This document shows positions 6,879 to 10,813 of a DNA stretch of 10,813 bases, piece after piece. A model generated the notes under the pieces. That model was not told where the DNA came from. It ran no database searches and saw only the letters and a list, made by a program, of their open reading frames with translations. Positions within the stretch are counted from its first letter, which is position 1, and each line of letters begins with the position of its first letter. Made by a program: the position numbers and the translations under genes. The DNA is from Clostridia bacterium (GTDB lineage Bacteria; Bacillota; Clostridia; Oscillospirales; Butyricicoccaceae). The stretch spans positions 1 to 10,813 of the forward strand of contig JAFYOK010000118.1 in NCBI GenBank assembly GCA_017560175.1, given 5' to 3'.

Positions 6879-6907
6879 AATATAAGGATGATTTTCCCGA
6901 TGCACAT
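6879..6907 (-). promoter_or_regulatory. Weak candidate promoter of parE-parC
   Basis: TATATT on the minus strand (6879-6884) is a plausible -10. The -35 region is poor: the best fit is TGTGCA with a 16-bp spacer, or ATGTGC with 17. The flanks TTTTCCGA and TCGGGAAAA form an imperfect inverted repeat over about 6887-6919 that could be a control site. Another promoter further up is possible. Confidence 0.3.
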
Positions 6908-7079
6908 GTCCTCGGAAAAATCGATTGGTTAAAAGATAGTGGTATGGCAAAAGCGAAGGTGTTTTATGATACGGCTTGCTTTTTGTACAACATATTTATC
7001 CGTCTTTTGGGAGAAAATAATGCATATACATCAGACAGAAGCAAAATGAGGAAAGCCCACGCAGGGCAGGAGGATGTCT

Positions 7080-7340
7080 ATGCAGCTTTTAAAGAAGAAG
7101 AAACAGGCAGCCGTATCGATCGACGGACAACAGCTTCTGACCCAGCTCCGGGAAGCCAAGATGGCGCTGGATGGCGCACGGCAGAAGTTTGAGTATGTCA
7201 CCGAACCCGATATGGTGGTTTCCTGTATTTATGAAATGCATGCTGAGCAGGCACGATATGACCATTTGCTGGGCAAGATCCGAGAAAAAGGGATCTGCGC
7301 TGAACCGTGGAGTGCATTGCGCTGTGCAGGCGGGGAGTAA
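7080..7340 (+). CDS. DUF2508 (YaaL-like) small protein
   Basis: A small, charged, largely helical protein of 86 residues without signal or membrane segment. After a basic start (MQLLKKKKQ), residues 18-72 (QQLLTQLREAKMALDGARQKFEYVTEPDMVV... EQARYDHLLGKIREKG) match DUF2508, the family of B. subtilis YaaL: helix, FEYVTEPD turn, helix with ARYDHLL. Function unknown. Two ATGs are available: 7074 directly abuts AGGAGG (7068-7073), which is too close, while 7080 lies 6 bases after it and is preferred. The short tail CAEPWSALRCAGGE is outside the domain. In many Firmicutes this family lies beside recR; here the neighbour is the convergent ttcA-like gene, whose stop codon is only 3 bases away, so there is no room for a private terminator. 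No convincing promoter was found between 6906 and 7067. Confidence 0.8.
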   Translation: MQLLKKKKQAAVSIDGQQLLTQLREAKMALDGARQKFEYVTEPDMVVSCIYEMHAEQARYDHLLGKIREKGICAEPWSALRCAGGE

Positions 7341-7343
7341 GGG

Positions 7344-8087
7344 TTATTCGCCCTTCTTTTTACGACCGCGAGGATCGACAGGTTCCCACCCGTTCAATGG
7401 CAATCTCTGCATGGCGCCGAAGATGTGTTCGCGCAGGTCATGGTAGTCGTGCTCCAGGGTACGGATGAGCTGCTTGATATCCTCGCGCTTGGTCTCCTTG
7501 TCAACGGGACAGCCGCTCTTGCAGATGGGCAGGTTCTGTCGGTTGGCAAAGTTGATGACCTCACGCTCGGTCATATAGAGCATAGGACGAATGACATGCA
7601 GGTCGGTGCGGTCCAGATAGGTGACCGGCAGGAAGCAGCTCAGGCGGCCCTCGTAGAAGAGAGAGAGCATGAAGGTCTCGACAGCATCGTCAAAGTGATG
7701 ACCCAGAGCGACCTTGTTGCAGCCGTTTTCCTTGGCGGCATCGTTGAGGGAGCCGCGGCGCAGCTTGGCACACAGGGCACAGGGATTCTTTTCATTGCGG
7801 ATATCAAAGACGACCTCCTTGATGTTGGTCGGCTTTACGATATATTCTACGCCGATCTCTTCGCACATTTTGGCGATGGGAGAGAAGTCGGCATTTTCAT
7901 AGCCCATATCGAGGGTGATGGCCACCACTTCGAAGGGGACAGGGTAGAAGCGGCGCAGTTCGGCCAGGGTACGCAGCAGGACAAGAGAGTCCTTGCCGCC
8001 CGAAACACCGATGGCAATGCGGTCGCCGGCCTGGATCATACGGTATTCATCCACACACCGGCGCAGATGAGATAACATTTTCTGCAT
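7344..8087 (-). CDS. ttcA: tRNA 2-thiocytidine biosynthesis protein, TtcA family
   Basis: A PP-loop ATPase of 247 residues that by family would adenylate a tRNA cytidine (C32 in E. coli) and insert sulphur with the help of an iron-sulphur cluster. Visible motifs: IAIGVSGGKDS (25-34, the PP-loop), NPCALCAKLRRG (101-112, the CxxC of TtcA with C103 and C106), ALGHHFDDAVETF (127-139) and a further cysteine region ICKSGCPVD (188-196; C189 or C193 could be the third cluster ligand). GHHFDD and CxxC separate it from the lysidine synthetase TilS. A basic C-terminus (GRKKKGE) may help tRNA binding. Start: AAAGGAG ends 6 bases before ATG 8087 and a promoter lies just upstream; the open frame continues to 8273, but that part overlaps the promoter and repeat B. 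Firmicute members are less studied than E. coli TtcA, so the modified position is inferred. Confidence 0.85.
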   Translation of the reverse strand: MQKMLSHLRRCVDEYRMIQAGDRIAIGVSGGKDSLVLLRTLAELRRFYPVPFEVVAITLDMGYENADFSPIAKMCEEIGVEYIVKPTNIKEVVFDIRNEKNPCALCAKLRRGSLNDAAKENGCNKVALGHHFDDAVETFMLSLFYEGRLSCFLPVTYLDRTDLHVIRPMLYMTEREVINFANRQNLPICKSGCPVDKETKREDIKQLIRTLEHDYHDLREHIFGAMQRLPLNGWEPVDPRGRKKKGE

Positions 8088-8145
8088 AGAGATCTCCTTT
8101 ATATAAAGTGAAATGGTTGCTTTCCAAAAATGGGCATATATATTT

Positions 8146-8174
8146 ATGATAGCACAGGCCGAACAGATTTGCAA
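8146..8174 (-). promoter_or_regulatory. Promoter of the ttcA-like gene
   Basis: On the minus strand TTGCAA (8169-8174), 17-bp spacer, TATCAT (8146-8151), with an extended -10 TG one base before the hexamer. Transcription would start near 8139, leaving a leader of about 50 bases to the ATG at 8087. Confidence 0.7.
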
Positions 8175-8237
8175 ATAAAAGAACAGAGGTTCTAAAAAAG
8201 CACCCTTCGGACAGAAAGAAAAAGAACGGCACCAAAA

Positions 8238-8412
8238 GCACTCCCTGTGTAAGGGAGGGGGGACCATTGCCATGCCTTTGGCGGCAATGGTGGGTGAGTT
8301 GTTTATCTAATCTATTCTTTATTCCAATGAGGAAGCACCTTTGGTGCAAAAAATAGATTAACTCATCCGTCACCCTTCGGGTGCCACCTTCCCTAACCAT
8401 CAGGGAAGGCTT
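8238..8412. repeat. Multi-hairpin intergenic palindromic repeat, copy B
   Basis: A second element of the family at 2381-2522, about 175 bp. Left part: CTCCCT..AGGGAG (8241-8257) and ACCATTGCC..GGCAATGGT (8263-8291). Centre: TAATCTATT (8308-8316) pairs with AATAGATTA (8352-8360), enclosing GCACC-TTT-GGTGC (8335-8347). Right part: CTCATCCGTC, then CACCC-TTC-GGGTG (8371-8383), then CCTTCCCT..AGGGAAGG (8387-8409). The right module is nearly the same as 2477-2522 except in hairpin stems and loops. A further fragment, AAGGGGAAGCC, follows at 8427-8437. It fills the space between the ttcA promoter and the crp-family terminator and codes for nothing. Confidence 0.72.
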
Positions 8413-8445
8413 ATGTGTCTTTGGCCAAGGGGAAGCCCATAACAA

Positions 8446-8482
8446 AACAAGAGGGTCCGCTGCAGCAAACGGCAGCGGACCC
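8446..8482 (-). terminator. Terminator of the Crp/Fnr-family gene
   Basis: An 11-bp perfect stem (8453-8463 GGGTCCGCTGC with 8472-8482, 8-base loop) lies 20 bases past the stop codon at 8503; on the minus strand it is followed by TCTTGTTTTG. Same core sequence as the terminator at 951-978. Confidence 0.8.
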
Positions 8483-8502
8483 TTTATCACTTTGTAATTC
8501 AA

Positions 8503-9192
8503 TTATTCGGCGTGCTCGGCGACGAACTTGTCGTAGGCTTCCTTGCTGACCTGTGCACGGCGGTTGATGATGCGGATGAAGCCGTCATCACACAGCTCGT
8601 TGATCAGCTTGCTGATGGTAACACGGGCGCTGCCGACGATCGCGGCCAGCTCGTTGTGGGTCAGCTTGGAACGCAGGCTGTACCACTTGCCGTCTTCCAG
8701 ACGCTTGTGGTCGATCTGGGAGCAGTAGATACGCATGAGGCGAGCCTTGCAGGAGTTGAAGGACAGGTTGTGCAGCTCGCAGAGGAGGTACTTATCATAG
8801 TCACACTGCATATCCATCATTTCCAGCGCAAAGACAGGATCGTTGTGGATCAGTTCCAGATACTTGGCACGGGGAATACGCAGAACGACGACCTTTTCCA
8901 TAGCAATGGCACGGGTGGGGAAGAGCTTGCCTTCCGCATGAGCCAGGTTGCCGAAAATACGGCCGGGGGTCAGATGATACAGCAGTTTATCGTCGGTACC
9001 ATCGGTAATGTAGTGGGCAGTACGGCCGGTCAGCAGCATACAGATGAACTCTGTGCTTTCCTGCAGGTCAAGGACGACCTGCTTGGCGCTGAACTCCAGG
9101 ATCTCACCAAGAGGGGTCAGAAGCTTGTGATAACGTTCAGCGGAGACGGTGTCTACAGGTGCCAGAGAGAGAGAGAGGGCAAAGTTGTTCAT
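8503..9192 (-). CDS. Crp/Fnr-family transcriptional regulator
   Basis: A 229-residue regulator with an N-terminal cyclic-nucleotide-binding-like beta-barrel (about 20-118), a long dimerisation helix (about 119-150) and a C-terminal winged helix. The helix-turn-helix is LTHNELAAIVGSARVTISKLINEL (178-200), followed by DDGFIRIINRRAQVSKEA. In the barrel, GRIFGNLAHAEGKLFPTRAIA corresponds to the phosphate-binding cassette, but the GE(L/I)...RSA pattern needed for cAMP is not kept (GN replaces GE), so cAMP is unlikely to be the ligand. Cysteines are scattered and there is no N-terminal FNR-type cluster, so an oxygen-sensing iron-sulphur centre is not supported. Start: the frame begins at a TTG (9207), but GGAG is 9 bases before ATG 9192, which fits best; ATG 9201 abuts the GGAG. 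Monocistronic, with its own promoter and terminator. Targets and signal unknown. Confidence 0.85.
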   Translation of the reverse strand: MNNFALSLSLAPVDTVSAERYHKLLTPLGEILEFSAKQVVLDLQESTEFICMLLTGRTAHYITDGTDDKLLYHLTPGRIFGNLAHAEGKLFPTRAIAMEKVVVLRIPRAKYLELIHNDPVFALEMMDMQCDYDKYLLCELHNLSFNSCKARLMRIYCSQIDHKRLEDGKWYSLRSKLTHNELAAIVGSARVTISKLINELCDDGFIRIINRRAQVSKEAYDKFVAEHAE

Positions 9193-9247
9193 AACAGACA
9201 TCTCCAATTCTTTTCCGAATTTGTATTACGGTTAATAATATGAAATC

Positions 9248-9276
9248 ATTGTAGCATTATTTCATAAGGATGGCAA
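9248..9276 (-). promoter_or_regulatory. Promoter of the Crp/Fnr-family gene
   Basis: Minus strand: TTGCCA (9271-9276), 17-bp spacer, TACAAT (9248-9253) with an extended TG before the -10. The start would be near 9241, with about 48 bases of leader. Confidence 0.7.
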
Positions 9277-9284
9277 CACAAAAA

Positions 9285-9304
9285 TATGATTTTTCTTTCA
9301 CATA
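9285..9304. promoter_or_regulatory. Possible Crp/Fnr-type binding site upstream of the regulator gene
   Basis: An imperfect dyad with half-sites TATGATT (9285-9291) and TCACATA (9298-9304), separated by 6 bp, close to the TGTGA-N6-TCACA layout of Crp sites; only one half fits well. It is centred about 53 bp before the predicted start of the regulator's own transcript, so autoregulation is possible. Weak evidence. Confidence 0.25.
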
Positions 9305-9857
9305 GTTTGCAACAGCTAATTTTACAAGGATTTTACCGAAAGTCTTGATATCAGCCTGTTTTCAGCAGTTTCGTTAAAGTAAAGTGTAGCAAAAATATAG
9401 TTGAATACAATGAATATTATAGAAAAAATGCATATCGAGAAATTTGGAACTGAATGGGATCATAGAGAAGGGTAAAGCGAATATGGCGGATTCGGAGCGG
9501 CAGAGATGATGCGCAGGCAAGTTGTTTTCTATATTTTTTATTTATAAGGAGTAAAAAATAGAACAAAAGGACCGGGGGACGTGGCGGATCCTTCCGTGCA
9601 ACCTGCACAGAGATGGGAAAACGGCCGATTTTCGGTCGGACTACATATATATGAAAATCTGTGAATAAATTCGTCTTTTGTAAAGCAGATGGGCTTTACT
9701 GCACCTGTAAACAAACGCTTTGCCGCAATGAAATTCCTGTGGGGATCCTGTGAATTTGCCCCCTCAGGCAAGAAAACAAAAGTGAATTGCCTTTTTAGAA
9801 AAAGCGAGCAAATCGAAGAAAAACGGAGAAAATCGAAGCACTCAAAGTGTAAATCAA
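9305..9857. other. Long AT-rich intergenic stretch without a supported gene
   Basis: Between the regulator's promoter region and the rplM promoter there is over 500 bp without a convincing reading frame. Possible short frames, such as 9410-9475 (21 codons) and 9506-9547, lack ribosome sites. It contains several small hairpins: GTGCA-ACC-TGCAC (9596-9608), CGGCCGA-TTT-TCGGTCG (9622-9638, one G-T pair) and GTAAAGC..GCTTTAC (9680-9699). There is also a set of alternative stems ending in T5 (9756-9796). A small RNA or an old decayed gene could lie here; I cannot define its ends. Confidence 0.4.
9756..9796 (+). promoter_or_regulatory. Alternative-stem, attenuator-like sequence
   Basis: TTGCC (9756-9760), GGCAA (9767-9771) and TTGCC (9787-9791) followed by TTTTT (9792-9796). 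The middle segment can pair with either side: with the first, a tight 5-bp hairpin; with the last (AGGCAA/TTGCCT, 6 bp), a terminator-like hairpin with a T run. Stems are short, so this may be chance. Confidence 0.25.
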
Positions 9858-9875
9858 TTTTTTCGAAAAAAGGTG

Positions 9876-9904
9876 TTGACAGGAAGGGGGTGGATGGATA
9901 TAAT
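9876..9904 (+). promoter_or_regulatory. Consensus sigma-70 promoter of rplM-rpsI with UP-like element
   Basis: TTGACA (9876-9881), exactly 17 bp, TATAAT (9899-9904): a full match to consensus. Directly upstream is the palindrome TTTTTTCGAAAAAA (9858-9871), an A/T-tract arrangement like an UP element. The start is expected near 9911, with a leader of about 44 bases that is too short and AT-rich for a complex ribosomal-protein leader RNA. Confidence 0.92.
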
Positions 9905-9954
9905 GAGGAAGCTGAAATCAATAATTTTTCTATCATACAAACGGAGGAACAATC

Positions 9955-10386
9955 ATGTCCACAACAATGGCAAAGAATGAAACCATTCAGCGCAAGTGGT
10001 ATGTTATCGACGCTGCTGGCAAGTCCCTGGGCCGCACAGCTGCTCTGGCTGCTTCCCTGCTGAAGGGCAAGCACAAGGTCGACTACACACCCAACGCTGA
10101 CTGCGGTGACTATGTTATCATCATCAACGCTGAGAAGGCTGTCCTGACAGGCAAGAAGCTGACTCAGAAGTACTACTACAGACATTCCGGTTATGTTGGC
10201 GGTCTGAAGGAGACACAGTACTCCCGTCTGATGGCCACAAAGCCCGAACTGGCTATGAAGCTCGCAGTTAAGGGCATGCTGCCCAAGAACTCCATCGGCC
10301 GCTGGTCTCTGGGCCGCATGAAGGTCTATGCTGGCGCTGAGCACAACCACAACGCTCAGAAGCCCGAATTCTGGACAGCTGAATAA
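9955..10386 (+). CDS. rplM: 50S ribosomal protein L13
   Basis: An early-assembly protein of the large ribosomal subunit that binds 23S rRNA. 143 residues, normal length. Family sequence is clear: RKWYVIDAAGKSLGRTAALAASLLKGKH (13-40), DYVIIINAEKAVLTGKK (52-68), YYYRHSGYVGGLK (73-85) and the signature region AVKGMLPKNSIGRWSLGRMKVYAGAEHNH (104-132). GGAGG (9942-9946) is 8 bases before ATG 9955; a second ATG at 9967 also exists, but the spacing favours 9955, giving a short STTMAKNETIQ extension. First gene of the conserved rplM-rpsI operon, driven by a consensus promoter. Codon use differs from the other genes here: 8 of 10 Thr codons are ACA and GCT is frequent for Ala. Confidence 0.98.
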   Translation: MSTTMAKNETIQRKWYVIDAAGKSLGRTAALAASLLKGKHKVDYTPNADCGDYVIIINAEKAVLTGKKLTQKYYYRHSGYVGGLKETQYSRLMATKPELAMKLAVKGMLPKNSIGRWSLGRMKVYAGAEHNHNAQKPEFWTAE

Positions 10387-10400
10387 GGAGGAAACCGAGA

Positions 10401-10805
10401 ATGTACACACCTAAGAAGGCATATTTTTACGGCACAGGCAGAAGAAAGAGCTCTGTTGCTCGCGTTAAGCTGATTCCCAACGGCACAGGCGTTGTTACCG
10501 TCAACAACAGAACACTGGACAACTACTTTGGTCTGGCTACTCTGAAGATGGTTGTTAAGCAGCCCCTGACTCTGCTGGGTCTGGAAGAGAAGTTCGACGT
10601 CGTCGTCACAGTTCAGGGCGGCGGTTTCACAGGTCAGGCTGGCGCTATCCGCCTCGGCATCGCTCGCGCTCTGCTGCAGGCTGACGCTGACTACAGACCC
10701 ATGCTGAAGAAGGCTGGTCTGCTGACACGTGACTCCAGAATGAAGGAGCGTAAGAAGTACGGTCTGAAGGCCGCTCGTCGTGCTCCCCAGTTCTCCAAGA
10801 GATAA
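10401..10805 (+). CDS. rpsI: 30S ribosomal protein S9
   Basis: A small-subunit protein whose C-terminal tail reaches the P-site tRNA. 134 residues, complete: YFYGTGRRKSSVARVKLIPNG (8-28), the S9 signature GGGFTGQAGAIRLGIARAL (73-91), and the basic tail DSRMKERKKYGLKAARRAPQFSKR ending in the invariant Lys-Arg. AAGGAGG (10385-10391) overlaps the rplM stop codon and lies 9 bases before the ATG; the two genes are 14 bases apart and clearly co-transcribed. Same ACA-rich Thr codon use as rplM. The operon terminator is beyond the window. Confidence 0.98.
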   Translation: MYTPKKAYFYGTGRRKSSVARVKLIPNGTGVVTVNNRTLDNYFGLATLKMVVKQPLTLLGLEEKFDVVVTVQGGGFTGQAGAIRLGIARALLQADADYRPMLKKAGLLTRDSRMKERKKYGLKAARRAPQFSKR

Positions 10806-10813
10806 TTATTTCC

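Noticed and set aside
2570..6880. A 1436-codon open frame on the plus strand opposite parE-parC
   Set aside because: It is the antisense shadow of two clearly recognised genes: third-position GC bias removes stop codons from this frame. Its translation shows no known domain and is unnaturally rich in Leu, Gly, Val and Asp.
6944..7192. An 82-codon plus-strand frame before the DUF2508 gene
   Set aside because: No ribosome site and it overlaps the DUF2508 gene in another frame with no recognisable product.
8512..9243. A 243-codon plus-strand frame opposite the Crp/Fnr gene
   Set aside because: Antisense shadow; the minus-strand product has a clear helix-turn-helix and a suitable ribosome site.
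9410..9475. A 21-codon plus-strand frame starting MNIIEKMHIEK
   Set aside because: No ribosome site upstream and no further support; could be chance in AT-rich DNA.
9905..9954. An L13 leader RNA ahead of rplM
   Set aside because: The predicted leader is only about 44 bases, AT-rich, with no stable hairpin before the ribosome site.
9538..10410. A 290-codon minus-strand frame over rplM and its promoter
   Set aside because: Overlaps a certain ribosomal-protein gene in antisense; no domain recognised.

Overview
The window looks like a chromosomal segment of a GC-rich gut Firmicute of the Oscillospiraceae/Ruminococcaceae type (Faecalibacterium, Subdoligranulum or Gemmiger relatives). The clues are GCC/ACC/CTG-rich codon use with strong Shine-Dalgarno sites, a second (ParC/ParE-like) type IIA topoisomerase pair of the divergent clostridial kind, a DUF2508 gene, an Amidase_6 protein, and GC-rich multi-hairpin intergenic repeats. 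The genus is inference; the sequence alone does not prove it.

Layout. 2-928 (+) is the 3' part of a lipoprotein substrate-binding protein for iron-siderophore or cobalamin uptake, closed by a hairpin terminator. 1055-1567 (-) encodes a papain-fold putative amidase whose frame has no ATG, GTG or TTG; a CTG behind a good ribosome site is the best start. 1734-2336 (+) is a short YitT-family membrane protein with a near-consensus promoter and a 21-bp inverted repeat upstream. 2381-2522 is a multi-hairpin repeat, followed by a bidirectional terminator. 2600-6805 (-) is a parE-parC operon. 7080-7340 (+) is a DUF2508 protein, converging on a TtcA-like tRNA thiolation enzyme (7344-8087, -). 8238-8412 is a second repeat of the same family. 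8503-9192 (-) is a Crp/Fnr-family regulator. 9193-9954 is a long AT-rich gap holding the regulator's promoter and the very strong promoter of rplM-rpsI (9955-10805, +).

Most of the window is core housekeeping: chromosome topology, tRNA modification and ribosomal proteins, mixed with transport, cell-wall and regulatory genes on alternating strands, mostly with their own promoters and terminators. I found no defence system, prophage, transposase gene, CRISPR array or tRNA/rRNA gene, and nothing I would call a new multi-gene system. The points most worth a second look are the residues of the ParC/ParE pair at the classical quinolone-interaction positions, the non-canonical start of the amidase gene, the paired multi-hairpin repeats, the 5'-terminal hairpin of the parE message, and the structured region and codon-use shift around rplM-rpsI.
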